Notes under the pieces: model-generated
Told to the model about the DNA's origin: nothing
The model's database searches: none
What the model saw: only the letters and a program-made list of their open reading frames with translations
Made by a program: the position numbers and the translations under genes
Shown: positions 33,246-44,182 of the stretch, in pieces
Numbering within the stretch: position 1 is the stretch's first letter
Layout: the number at the start of each line of letters is the position of its first letter
Assembly: GCF_002575655.3 (NCBI RefSeq)
Contig: NC_053040.3
Span: 159,217,148 to 159,281,147, forward strand
From: Aegilops tauschii subsp. strangulata
Lineage: Eukaryota > Streptophyta > Magnoliopsida > Poales > Poaceae
Length of the DNA: 64,000 bases
Direction of reading: 5' to 3'

Positions 33246-35202
33246 CTAATTTTGTTTTTGCTGGTTTTGAGTTTTTTCCGCAAACGAGGCTCTTTGTGTG
33301 ATTAAATATAAACCGAGGGGTTTTTCTGTAAAAGAAGATGCCACGTCAGCCCCTGACAGGCGGGCCCTGCTGTCAGTTTCTCCGTCAATATGTGTTTATA
33401 CGCCGTTTAGTCCGTTCTGCAATGCCTCGCCTCAAAGTTGGTTCTGACACGTAAAAATTACCAAACTTGGTACCAATCTGCTTCCAATGCCCCAATTGTG
33501 GTACTTCTGTGCAATTAACTCTGATTCAAGCGATTGTAGTACTCAGACATTCTGAGCACATGCTCACTGGTCGAGCTATTCTCCTCCATCTTGTAGGCAA
33601 AGTACTTGTCAGAGGTCTCATACCTCTCAACACGGGCATGAAAATGAAATACCAATTTCATCTCTTGGAACATATCATATGCTCTGTGGCATTCAAAACG
33701 TTTTTGAAGTCCCGGTTCTAAGCCGTAAAGCATGGTGCACTAAACTATCAAGTAGTCATCATACCGAGCTTTGTCAAACGTTCCTAACGTTTGCATCTGC
33801 TCCTGCAATAGGTCTGTCACCTAGCGGTGCATCAAGGACATAATTCTTCTGTGTAGCAATGAGGATAATCCTCAGATCACGGACCAAGTCCGCATCATTG
33901 CTACTATCATCTTTCAACTTATTTTTCTCTAGGAACATATCAAAAATAAATGAGGAGCTACATCGCGAGCTATTGATCTACAACATAATTTGCAAATACT
34001 ATCAAGACTAAGTTCATGATAAATTAAAGTTTAATTAATCATATTACTTAAGAACTCCCACTTAGATAGACATCCATCCAGTCTTCTAAATGATCACGTG
34101 ATCCATATCAACTAAACCATGTCCGATCATCACGTGAGATGGAGTAGTTTTCAATGGTGAACATCTCTATGTTGATCATATCTACTATATGATTCATGTT
34201 CGACCTTTCGGTCTCAGTGTTCCGAGGCCATATCTGCATATGCTAGGCTCATCAAGTTTAACCCGAGTATTCTGCATGTGTAAAACTGGCTTGCACCCGT
34301 TGTATGTGAACTTAGAGCTTATCACACCCGATCATCACGTGGTGTCTCGGCACGACGAGCTGTAGCAACGGTGCATACTCAGGGAGAACGCTTGTACCTT
34401 GAAATTTAGTGAGAGATCATCTTATAATGCTACCGCCGTACTAAGAAAAATAAGATGCATAAAGGATAAACATCACATGCAATCAAAATAAGTGATATGA
34501 TATGGCCATCATCATCTCGTGCCTTTGATCTCCATCTCCAAAGCACCATCATGATCACCATCGTCACCGGCTTGACACCTTGATCTCCATCGTAGCATCG
34601 CTGTCGTCTCGCCAACTATTGCTTCTACGACTATCGCTACCGCTTAGAGATAAAGTAAAGCAATTACATGGCGATTGCATTTCATACAATAAAGCGACAA
34701 CCATAAGGCTCCTGCCAGTTGCCGATAACTTTTACAAAACATGATCATCTCATACAACAATTTATATATCATCACGTCTTGACCATATCACATCACAGCA
34801 AGCCCTGAAAAAACAAGTTAGACGTCCTCTACTTTGTTGTTGCAAGTTTTATGTGGCTGCTACGGGCTTCTAGCAAGAACCGTTCTTACCTACGCATCAA
34901 AACCACAACGATTTTTTGTCAAGTGTGCTGTTTTAACCTTCAACAAGGACCGGGCGTAGCCAAACTCGATTCAACTAAAGCTGGAGAAACAAACACCCAC
35001 TAGCCACATGTGTGCGAAGCACGTCGGTAGAACTAGTCTCATGAACGCGGTCATGTAATGTCGGTCTGGGCCGCTTCATCCAACAATACCGCCGAATCAA
35101 AGTAAGACGTTACTGGTAAGCAGTATGACTATTATCGCCCACAACTCTTTGTGTTCTACTCGTGCATATAAAATCTACGCATAGACCTGGCTCGGATGCC
35201 AC

Positions 35203-36829
35203 TATTGGGGAACGCAGTATTTCAAAAAAATTCCTACGATCACGCGAGATCTATCTAGGAGATGCATAGCAACGAGAGGGGAGAGTGTGCCTACGTACCC
35301 TCGTAGACCGAAAGCGGAAGCGTTTATCAACGCGGTTGATGTAGTCGTACACCTTCACAATCTGTCCCGATCAAGTACCGAATGTACGGCACCTTCGCGT
35401 TCAGCACACGTTCAGCTCAATGACATCCTCACCTTCTTGATCCAGCAAGAGGGGCGAAGTAGTAAATGAGTTCCGGCAGCACGACGGCGTGGTGACGGTG
35501 TTGGCAATCTCCGCAGGTCTTCGCCTAAGCAGTACGAAAACTATGACGGAGGATAAACTAGAGGGGGCGGGGTTGCCGGCACACGGCTTGGTGTTTCTTG
35601 ATGTGTCTTGGGTGCTAGCCTGCCCCTCTATTTATATGTTGATCCCTGGGGTCGAAACTTGGAGTAAAAGCCTCCTCAAAGTCGGTTTTGCCCGAAAGGC
35701 AAGAGTCCCACTCGGACTCCAGGACTAAACGCCACAATCCTTGGCGTCTGGCCCAGACGCCAGGGTCTCCGGCGTTTGGCCTCTGACCTCCGCAAAACTA
35801 TCTTTTGCACCGACCTATAGCTCCATGGGCCTGACCCCTTGGCCTAACCATATCATCCAATATATGAATCTTTACCTCCAGACCATTCTGGAGCTCCTCG
35901 TCATGTCCGTGATCTCATCCGGGACTCCGAACAACATCCGGTCACCAACATACATAACTCATATAATACTATATCGTCAACGGACGTTAAGCGTGCGGAC
36001 CCTACGGGTTCGAGAACTATGTAGACATGACTGAGACACCTCTCCGGTCAATAACCAATAGCGGAACCTGGATGCCCATACTAGCTCCTACATATTCTAT
36101 GAAGATCTTTATCGGTCGAAAGTTATGATAACATACACAATTCCCTTTGTCATCGGTATGTTACTTGCCCGAGATTCGATCATCGGTATCTTCATACCTA
36201 GTTCAATCTCGTTACCGGCAAGTCTCTTTACTCGTTCCGTAATACGTCATCCCGTAACTAACTCATTAGTCACATTGCTTGCATGGCTTATTATGATGTG
36301 TATTACCAAGAGGGCTAGAGATACCTCTCCGATACACGGAGTGACAAATCCTAATCTTGATCTATGCCAACACAACAACCACCTTTGGAGACACCTGTAG
36401 AGCATCTTTATAATCACCCGGTTACGTTGTGACGCTTGATAGCACAAAAGGTGTTCCTCCGGTATTCGAGAGTTGCATAATCTCATAGTCAGAGGAATAT
36501 GTATAAGTCATGAAGAAAGCAATAGCAATAAAACTTAACGATCATAATGCTAAGCTAACGGATGGGTCTTGTCCATCATATCATTCTCCTAATGATGTGA
36601 TCCCGTTCATCAAATGACAACACATGTCTATGGCTAGGAAACTTAACCATCTTTGATTAACGAGCTAGTCTAGTAGAGGCTTACTAGGGACACGGTGTAT
36701 TGTCTATGTATCCACACATGTATCAAATTTTCGGTTAATACAATTCTAGCATGGATAATAAACATTTATCATGATATAAGGAAATATAAATAACAACTTT
36801 ATTATTGCCTCTAGGGCATATTTCATTCA
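35203..36829 (-). repeat. C1 5' LTR
   Basis: This 1627-base LTR pairs with 26641-28310. It lacks about 40 bases present in the left copy near 27200 (the repeated 'cagatgccatgggccttggcatc' stretch) and has scattered transitions. The interval 33966-35202 between gag start and this LTR is the C1 untranslated leader. Confidence 0.9.
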
Positions 36830-36834
36830 CCTCC

Positions 36835-38243
36835 ACCAATAAGCATACTCCACAGCTAGCCGAATCCACGGGTACCATCCATACCAACATAAGTCTTGGG
36901 GGAGTTTTGTTTAATTATTTGTAATTTTTTATTTCCAGACTGGGAAACCCTGTTACCGCCCCTCCCGTGCAAGGACGAATGAATAAACACTCATCATGAG
37001 AATAACCCGCTTAGCATGGAAGATACTTACTACCCCCTGTCGCTTTATAAACAATCCAGCCACACAAAAACATATGTTCATTTGAGGTTTTTGAGGTGGC
37101 ACACGGAAATTTACTTGGAACGGCAGGGTAATACCGCATATAGGTAGGTATCGTGGACTCATCTGGAATAACCTGGGTTTTAGGATTTTGATGCACAAGC
37201 AGCATTTCCGCTTATTAGAGGCGAAGGCTAGCAAGCGAAAACGGTCATGAACATGCATTATGCATAATAAACATTGAATACTAGCATGAGTAGGATATGA
37301 ACAACACCATGAACATAATATCATAGAGGCTATGCTGGTTTTGATTCATCTACATGCGTGAACATGTGCCTAGTTAAGCCACTCAAACATTTGGAAGAGG
37401 ATACCATATCGTCATGCTACATCACAATCGTTTTAATGCATGTTAACATCCAAGATAAATCATTATACACTCCTAGCTACTTAAGCATGGCATGAGAAAC
37501 TATAATATCTTATTATCATTGCAAACATGTTTGATCATAATAGGCTGAATCATGGATACTAGGTTAAACATATTTACAAAAACAGAACAAGTCGAGTTCA
37601 CACCCGTTTCTCTCTGTCATAGCCAGTTCATCATATATCGTCATTATTGCCCTTCACTTGCATGACCGAATGATATGAAAATAATAATAGTGCAAGAGTG
37701 CCATGGACTAAGCTGGAATCTGCAAACATTTTATTCAAAAGGAGAAGACAAGGTAATATGAGCTCTTCGTTAGATCAATAACAATGCAAATGAGAGCCAC
37801 TCAACATTTTCATTGTGGTCTTCTTCTCGGTATGACTCAATAAAAAGAAAAGAAATTTAGAGAAACACACTGAAATATTTTTGGAGTTTTTAGTTTTTCT
37901 TGAACAAGGAAAATTAAAAGGAAGAAAAACAAAAACGAGAAAAACTATTTACACAGGAAAGCTCCCCACAAGCAGGAAGAAGAATCGGGAAATCTTTTTG
38001 GGTTTTCTTTTAATACTACAGCTAATTAAACTAGAAAGGAAAACCAAAAAGAAGCAAGAATTTTTTTGGGTTTTCTCAAAGTTTTTCAAACACATAAGAA
38101 GAAAGTGAGAAAACAAATCTAAAATGGATGATACAATGAAAAAGTGTGGACACCGACAACTGAAATGAAATGTGTGAACATGAATATAATGTCGGTGGTA
38201 ATACGTACTCCCCCAAGCTTAGATTTTTGGCCTAGCCTCGTAA
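36835..38243 (-). other. G1 internal region, no coding seen
   Basis: This is G1 sequence downstream of its last ORF. It is AT-rich with A-rich tracts (37850-38110). Frames at 36953-37324 and 37881-38108 show no motif. Confidence 0.5.
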
Positions 38244-39954
38244 TCACCATTCGTGGCCTGCATAGTAGTCAGAGTGGTAGCTCACGGAGGCTCTTGGTGC
38301 AGCCTCTTCAGCCCGCCGAGCAGCCACAACCTCTGCGTAGTGTGCGCGGGCCTTGCTCTCAAGAACATAATATCTTCCTTTCCTGTGATAATCAAAGAGA
38401 GAAGGTGCAGGCAAAAAGGTGCGCACAACGGAAACTTTATTGAACAACAAGTTATAAGTATAATCAGTGATCTCGCCCTTAAGGAACTTATGGCGCGTCA
38501 TGGACTCAAAGTCTAAGTACTGAGTAGGTAGGATTGGGTCACTAGGGCAAAGTAATACACCAAGCTCCCTTGCTAAACGTGAAGCATAAATCCCACCGGA
38601 AAAATACCCACTACCAGCGTTGTGTTGCAATATGTGTGCAACAATCGCTCCAAGGTTATAACATTTGATACCGGTGAGAGCAGTGTGTATGAGGCTCAAA
38701 TCAGGAGCACATAGTGTACTACAGTCTTGTTTGCCTACGATGCATTTTCCATTAAACAGTGCAGAGTATTGAATTGATGGGAAATGGATACTTTTTATTC
38801 TACCTTATGTCACCCCTGTATTCTCACCGTAGCAAAGACTAGTCAGAAATGACTCATACTCAAACCTTGGTGGTTCGTCCAACGAACCCCAAAATGGAAT
38901 TTTACACACACCACTAAATGCGTCTAGAGGCATGGTGATCGTTTAAACGAAACTCTAGACTCACGAGGATGAAATTTAAACTCTTTAGTAAACGATTCTG
39001 TGAGACTGAGATGCTGGTTGCACTTATCTTCAATGTAGGGATCGAGCTCGGCATTGTGAACATATTGCTCAAATTCTTCTTTAATACCTACCATCATCAT
39101 GAAATCGTCGCACGACCATAAGCATGATTTGGTGGCGGCATCCCGTATTGAACTTGCACTTGGTTCAACATAAGTCTAAGTAATGACTAGGTAGGATTGG
39201 GTCACTAGGGCAAAGTGATACACCTGCTCCCTTGCTAAACGTGAAGCATAAATCCCACCGTAAAAATACCCACTACCAGCGTTGTGTTGCAATATGTGTG
39301 CAACAATCGCTCCAAGGTTATAACATTTGATACCGGTGAGAGCAATGTGTATGAGGCTCAAATCAGGAGCACATAGTGTACTACAGTCTTGTTTGCCTAC
39401 GATGCATTTTCCATTAAACAGTGCAAAGTATTGAATTGATGGGAAATGAATACTTTTTATTCTACCTTGTGTCACCCCTCCGTTCTCACCGTAGCAAAGA
39501 CTAGTCAGAAATGACTCATACTCAGACCTTGGTGGTTCTTCCAACGAACCCCAAAATGGAATTTTACACACACCACTAAACGCGTCTAGAGGCATGGTGA
39601 TCGTTTAAACGGAACTCTAGACTCACGAGGATGAAATTTAAACTCTTTAGTAAACGATTCTGTGAGAGTGAGATGCTGGTTGCACTTATCTTCAATGTAG
39701 GGACTGAGCTCAGCATTGTGAACATATTGCTCAAATTCTTCTTTAATACCTTCCATCATCATGAAATCGTCGCATGACCATAAGCATGATTTGGTGGCGG
39801 CATCTCGTATTGAACTTGCACTTGGTTCAACATAAGAATGACGGGATGAGCCACTACTAGAAGATGCCTCCAAGGACCTCCACCTCGAAGAACTCCTTCC
39901 AAAGAGGTTCATCGTATTTGTGTACAATTTTCTAAAGAAAAAAATTTGGGTCAC
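38244..39954 (-). pseudogene. G1 ATHILA-type ORF (putative plant transposon protein), duplicated and broken
   Basis: On the minus strand the protein starts at 39954 (MTQIFFFRKLYTN; then SSSRWRSLEASSSSGSSRHSYVEP), breaks at about 39600, and continues in 39595-39176 (FWGSLEEPPRSEYESFLTSL; IKCYNLGAIVAHIL; YGGIYASRLARE). The same central part occurs again at 38931-38244, where it runs on to the C-terminus (YTYNLLFNKVSVVRTFLPAP; AHYAEVVAARRAEEAAPR). The GxIYASRLA-type motif is known from the plant transposon protein domain of Athila-like gypsy elements. Its function is unknown. A tandem duplication of about 663 bases and frame breaks make it non-functional here. Confidence 0.65.
38531..39848. repeat. 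~663-bp tandem duplication inside G1 ORF
   Basis: The unit starting ggattgggtcactagggcaa at 38531 recurs at 39194, and the unit end aacttgcacttggttcaaca at 39151 recurs at about 39813, so the period is 662-663 bases. The two copies differ at few positions (for example cccgtattg versus ctcgtattg), so the duplication is younger than G1's LTR divergence. Confidence 0.9.
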
Positions 39955-40237
39955 AAAATTTTTGTCAACAAAACTTCACAAGATTGAGAGCAACTACTCA
40001 TAAGCATGCATAGAGGCTATATTGAGCATTCAAACTACTTAGAACTCTAAGAATTCAACATGCAAGCTCATCTACAGTAGCACCAAGAGTAGTTAATTAT
40101 TCAAAATATAATCCACTAAATCAAAAACTAATTGGACCAATGGAGGAGTCACATACCAAGTAGCAATCCCCCAAAATAGTTTCAGAAATGGAGCTTCGAG
40201 TAAAGAGATCGAAATCCGCGGGTTTGAAAGCAAGAAC

Positions 40238-40288
40238 ACGAGAGAGAGAGGGAGAGAGAGAGAGAGGGAGAGAGATAGAGAGAGAAAT
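40238..40288. repeat. (GA)n microsatellite
   Basis: An imperfect GA run (gagagagagagggagagag and further) lies in the G1 interior between the ATHILA-type ORF and the protease. Confidence 0.95.
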
Positions 40289-40736
40289 GGTGAATTTTTC
40301 TGGAGGTAGGTGATGACATGGGCTAAAGAGATAAGTGAGGGGGGCCACGTGGGGACCATAACCCACTAGGGCGCGCCTGGGGCTGCTGGCGCGCCCAGGT
40401 GGGTTGTGCTCACCTGGTGCACCCCCCTTCTGATGTTATTTGCACTAAAAATTAAGAAAAATTCAGAAAAAAAATCATATTAAATTTTCAGGGCATTCTA
40501 AGCACTTTTATTTTTGAGTCATGTTTTATTGCACGGAAAATCCAGAAAACAGGATAAACATGGCATTTTATTTTATTTAACTAAGAAAAATATAAAACAA
40601 AAGGTAAGGACAGAAGGTAGTGCCTACTAAATTCATCAACTTCATACTTCTCAAAAATGATCCATTAATAAGGTTGATTAAGTCTTATTAACAACCACCT
40701 TCGATTGGCATGAAACCGAAGAACTTTCATAAAACA

Positions 40737-41439
40737 CTAAGTTATCTCAACGGGGATATGCATGTCCCCAACAATGTGTATATCATATTTCTTTTTGGCA
40801 GTATACAAAGGTAGTTGAAAACTTCCAATAGTGATTGTCGGAGATTTTTCAATAACATTAATACCATTCACTTGGAATTGTTTCTTCAGAAAGTGCACCG
40901 TATGCTCATTCATTGATATGAAAAGTGACCTTGCTTTTATTGCAATCAATAACAGCCCCTACAGTATTCAAAAAGGGTCTACCAAGGATAATCGACATGT
41001 TGTCATCCTCGTGCATCTCAAGTATAACAAAGTCAGTTAAGATGGTAACATTTGCAACAACAACGGGCACATCCTCACAAATACCGATAGGTATGTCAGT
41101 TGATTTATCAACCATTTGCAAAGATATTTCAGTAGGTGTGAGTTTATTCAAGTCAAGTCTTTTGTATAAAGAGAAAGGCATAACACTAACACCAGCTCCT
41201 AAATCACACAAAGCAGTTTTAACATAGTTTCTTTTGATGGAGCAAGGTATAGTTGGTATTCCCAGATCTCCAAGTTTTTTAGGTACTCCATCCTTAAAAG
41301 AATAATTAGCAAGCATGGTTGAGTTTTCAGCTTCCGGTATTTTTGTCTTATTAGTGATGATGTCTTTCATGTACTTTGCATAAGGGGCCATATTTAAAAT
41401 ATCAGTCAAGCGAGTGCGCAAAAAGACTGGCCTAAGCAT
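40737..41439 (-). pseudogene. G1 gypsy aspartic protease region
   Basis: The minus-strand frame from 41439 reads MAPYAKYMKDIIT, LGDLGIPTIPCSI, then the retropepsin site ALCDLGAGVSVMPFSLYKRL and the downstream ILGRPFLNTVGAVID strand. The site is DLGA instead of the usual D-S/T-GA; DLGA is common in Athila-like elements. The frame stops at about 40908 after KSKVTFHINE, while the continuation (HTVHFLKKQFQVNGIN) lies in another frame, so a frameshift sits near 40910. The enzyme would process gag in the virus-like particle. Confidence 0.75.
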
Positions 41440-41481
41440 TTCAGCAAAGCGCTCAAATTCTTCATCATCTTTCTTCTTAGT

Positions 41482-43933
41482 TTATTTAGGTGGAAAGGAC
41501 ATGGGTTTTTGAACCCATGGTTCTCTTTCTTTACCATGTTTTATAGCCACAAAGTCTCTTTTATCATATCTTTCATTTTTAGGTTGTGGGTTATCAAGAT
41601 CAACAACTGGTTCTATCTCAACATCATTGTCTGGTTCTTTATCATTGTTTGGTTGAGTGTCTTCATGAACATCGTCATTATCTTTTTCATTATCTCTAGG
41701 TGAATGTTCATTACCAGATTGAGTTTCAGCATCAGAGATAGAAACATCATTATTATCTTCAGGAGGTTTCTCTATTTCAAGTTCACTAGAGGTATGCAAA
41801 GTCATATCATTTTTCTTTTTCTTTTTCTTTTTAGAAGGACTAGGTGCATCGGTGTTAATTCTTTGAGAGTCTCGTTCAATTCTTTTAGGGTGTCCCTCAG
41901 GATAAAGTGGTTCCTGAGTCATTCTACCTCATTTTGTCATTACTCTAACAGCATGATCATTGATATTCTTGTTTTTCATGAAGCAATTCTCTTTGAGATT
42001 TAGAAACTTGTTCTAACTGAGTATAAACCATAAAGGCATGTTTTCCTACATCTCTAACATCATTACAGATTCTAAATAACAAGTAACTCAAGCGAGCAAT
42101 GATATCGGAGTTGTATTTCAATTGTTTCATAACATTTTCATTGAAGTAATCTTGTTTTCTAATGTAGTTATCAAACTCATAAATGCACTGACTAGGATGC
42201 ATATTATAAGGATTGTCCTTTTCATCAAATTTCATCAAAGAGTTTACCTCTACCCCCTTGGGTGGTGGTGTATCAAGTCCATGTATCTCTTCAATAGGAG
42301 GTAAATTTTTGACATCTTCAGCTTTAATACCTTTTCCTTAATACATTTCTTTGCCTCTTGCATATCTTCAGGACTGAGATATAAGATACCCCTCTTATTC
42401 AGAGTGGGCTTAGGAGGTGGTTCAGGAAGAGTCCAATCTTCATAATTTTTCAATATGTTATTCATTAATTCCTCAACTTGTTCAACAGTTCGTTCCCTGA
42501 AACACAACCAACACAACTATCTAGGAAGTCCCTAGAAGCACTGGTTAGTCCAATATAGAAGATATCAAGTATTTCATTTTTCTTAAGAGGATGATCAGAC
42601 AAAGCATTAAGGAATTGGAGAAGCCTCCCCCAAGCTTGTGGGAGACTCTAGGGATGGCAGTTTTGCCCATGGGTATGGGTACCCGCGGGTACCCTACCCG
42701 AAAACAATGGGCATGGGCAAGACTTGGAGAGGTTTTGTACCCACGGGTAATGGGTATCCGTGCCCGCAAAATATATGGGTAGGGCATGGGTATGAAATTG
42801 CGCCCATGGATAACCCAATGGATACCCACAAACAATGTTAAATGAAACTAACTCCTATGAGATGTGGAAACCGGCGCACATAGGGCCACACATACTTGTT
42901 CGCCACTCCTCCTACGTCATATGTGTCTCCTCGAAGTGATGAGATCTTGACTTATTGTCATCGAACACCTGTCCATCTCTCCATCTAGTGATCCGCAATT
43001 CCCACTGCCGCCTCTCACAGCGTAGGGGTAGCACTAACCATTGCTCATACTCGCTTGATTCCTCCAAGAGGCCACCCACAGAAGCAAGCCGCGTCAATGC
43101 TATATTGCTCACCCATCATCACTTGAATTTTAGACTCATTTCTCTACTTTTTAAAAATTTAAATGCCATAGATTGTATCCATTGGATACCCATTGGGTAT
43201 AGGATACCCGATGGGTATGGGCATGGGTATCAATTTATGCCCATGGGTATTGAAACGGGTGGGTATAGAAGATTTCTGTGGGTATGGGTTTGGGCAGAAG
43301 AAGGTCGTACCCGCCCATATCCTACCCATTGCCATCCCTATCTCGGGGACTACGCACACAACGAGGAACAAGAGTACTGTACCATATCTTAGCATCACCC
43401 TTTAATGAGAACGGAAATAATTTGAGGATATAAGAAAAGCGAATCTTCTCATCATGAGCAAATAGGGTAGCTATATCATTTAATTTGGTAAGGTGTGCCA
43501 CAACAGTTTCAGTTTCATAGCCATGGAAAGGATCAGATTCAACCAAAGTAATTAACTCTGGGTCGACAGAGAATTCATAATCCTTATCATCAACAAAGAT
43601 AGGTGAAGTAGCAAACTTAAGATCACATTTCATTCTAGCATTCAAAGATTTCTCTTTCAGTTTGCATAATAATTTCTTTAGATCATCTCTATCGTTGCAA
43701 CCAAGAAAGTCTCTAGCTGTCTCCTCGTCCATAACATAACCTTCAGGCATCTTAGGCATTTCATATCTAGGAGGGCTAGGTCTAATAGGTGTTTCAAGAT
43801 TTGCAGTTTCAATAATTTCATCAATTTCAACATGCTCCATATCTTTAGTTGTAGGAATTTGTTCATCAAGAAAATCACCTAGTGGCACACCATCATCAAG
43901 CAAGGTACTAGCATCATCATGAGTAGAATTCAT
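41482..43933 (-). pseudogene. G1 gag, split by a TIR element
   Basis: Reading from 43933 on the minus strand: an N-terminal acidic part (GDFLDEQIPTTKDMEHVEID), then the retrotransposon gag core (FSYILKLFPFSLKGDAKIWY) up to 43340, where a 688-base TIR element interrupts it. Beyond the insertion, 42516-42250 has FRERTVEQVEELMNNIL, 42238-41957 has MHPSQCIYEFDNYIRKQDYF, and 41922-41482 is an acidic linker (NDDVHEDTQPNNDKEPDND) leading to the protease. Stops between the pieces show decay. Gag forms the capsid of the particle that packages element RNA. Confidence 0.75.
42651..43338. mobile_element. TIR element rich in gggtaccc motifs
   Basis: This 688-base insertion starts gggatggcagttttgcccatggg and ends tgggcgggta...acccattgccatccc, so the outermost 9 bases are an inverted repeat (gggatggca). 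It is bounded by TA on both sides (42649-42650, 43339-43340). Both arms carry dense copies of gggtat, gggtaccc and cccatggg. The centre (42840-43135) is unique and non-coding. Many grass elements with cagggatggca ends are hAT-like, but no 8-base duplication is visible here, so the superfamily is open. Confidence 0.65.
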
Positions 43934-44153
43934 AGAAGTAGCATCATCAATAACTTACGACATATCAGGATTAATAGCACGTGGCGGTGTTGCAAGTCTA
44001 CTCAAAACAAAAGATGAATCAAGTGCAGAGTGTGATGGCAGTTCCTTACCTCCCCTCGTCCTAGAGGGAACGATCTTGGTCTTTGTATCCTTCAGATTCT
44101 TCATAGTGATAAATAGATAATAATCCCAAGTGACTCAACAAATATAGCTATGC

Positions 44154-44172
44154 TCCCCGGCAACGACGATAG
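44154..44172 (-). other. G1 primer-binding site
   Basis: On the minus strand ctatcgtcgttgccgggga lies 10 bases inside the 5' LTR. It matches the complement of the 3' end of tRNA-Asp (ggcgccgttgccgggga) apart from a few changes at its LTR-proximal end. This fixes element orientation. Confidence 0.65.
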
Positions 44173-44182
44173 AAAAAGGTCT

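Larger units (their letters stand above)
31722..33521. mobile_element. Non-autonomous MULE with ~540-bp TIRs
   Basis: This 1800-base insertion in the C1 gag region has termini gagttaatttcacagaagta and, from the right end, gagttaattgcacagaagta. A perfect 9-base target duplication tgattcaag (31713-31721 and 33522-33530) is typical of Mutator-like elements. The inverted repeats extend to about 32270 on the left and 32985 on the right and stay closely similar (ccattttttgttgctggacaa, acacgtcctggccttcttcc on both sides). The central ~700 bases are AT-rich with repeated acactgaa/tatat motifs and no coding capacity, so transposition would need a transposase from elsewhere. Each TIR contains a tRNA-like segment. 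Confidence 0.88.
28323..33965 (-). pseudogene. C1 degenerate gag-pol polyprotein
   Basis: Reading right to left on the minus strand: gag (33733-33515, LEPGLQKRFECHRAYDMFQE), interrupted by the MULE at 31722-33521; more gag (31636-31427); the zinc knuckle CFYCKGNGHWKRNYPKY at 31410-31360; GAG-pre-integrase (YLWHCRLGHIGVKRMKKL at ~30870); integrase (IIHTDVCGLMS; MSERHNRILLDMV); reverse transcriptase (KWIFKMKTDADSSVN; WQIDVKTAFLNGF); and RNase H scraps to 28527. Multiple stops and frameshifts break it. The sequence aligns along its whole length with the intact C2 polyprotein (47079-51059), so it is a relative of the same family. Confidence 0.85.
26641..36829 (-). mobile_element. Copia LTR retrotransposon C1 (BARE1/WIS/Angela type)
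   Basis: LTRs are 26641-28310 and 35203-36829. A perfect target duplication cctcc lies at 26636-26640 and 36830-36834. The minus strand carries TGGCATCCGAGCCAGG just inside the right LTR (35187-35202), like the initiator-tRNA-Met primer site of copia elements, and a polypurine tract (gtgggagac) beside the left LTR. The interior encodes a decayed copia polyprotein and holds an 1.8-kb MULE. The LTRs differ at roughly 16 of the first 340 aligned positions, far more than those of C2, so C1 is older. Net length without the MULE is about 8.4 kb. Confidence 0.9.

Noticed and set aside
36953..37324. 123-codon minus-strand frame
   Set aside because: It lies in the G1 interior with no motif and no counterpart known to me; treated as chance.
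38244..39954. Envelope-like protein in G1
   Set aside because: No signal peptide or transmembrane helix is seen. The GIYASRLA-type motif fits the ATHILA/plant transposon protein family better.
42545..43398. Several 60-145-codon frames
   Set aside because: They are by-products of the gggtat/cccatg repeats in the TIR element.
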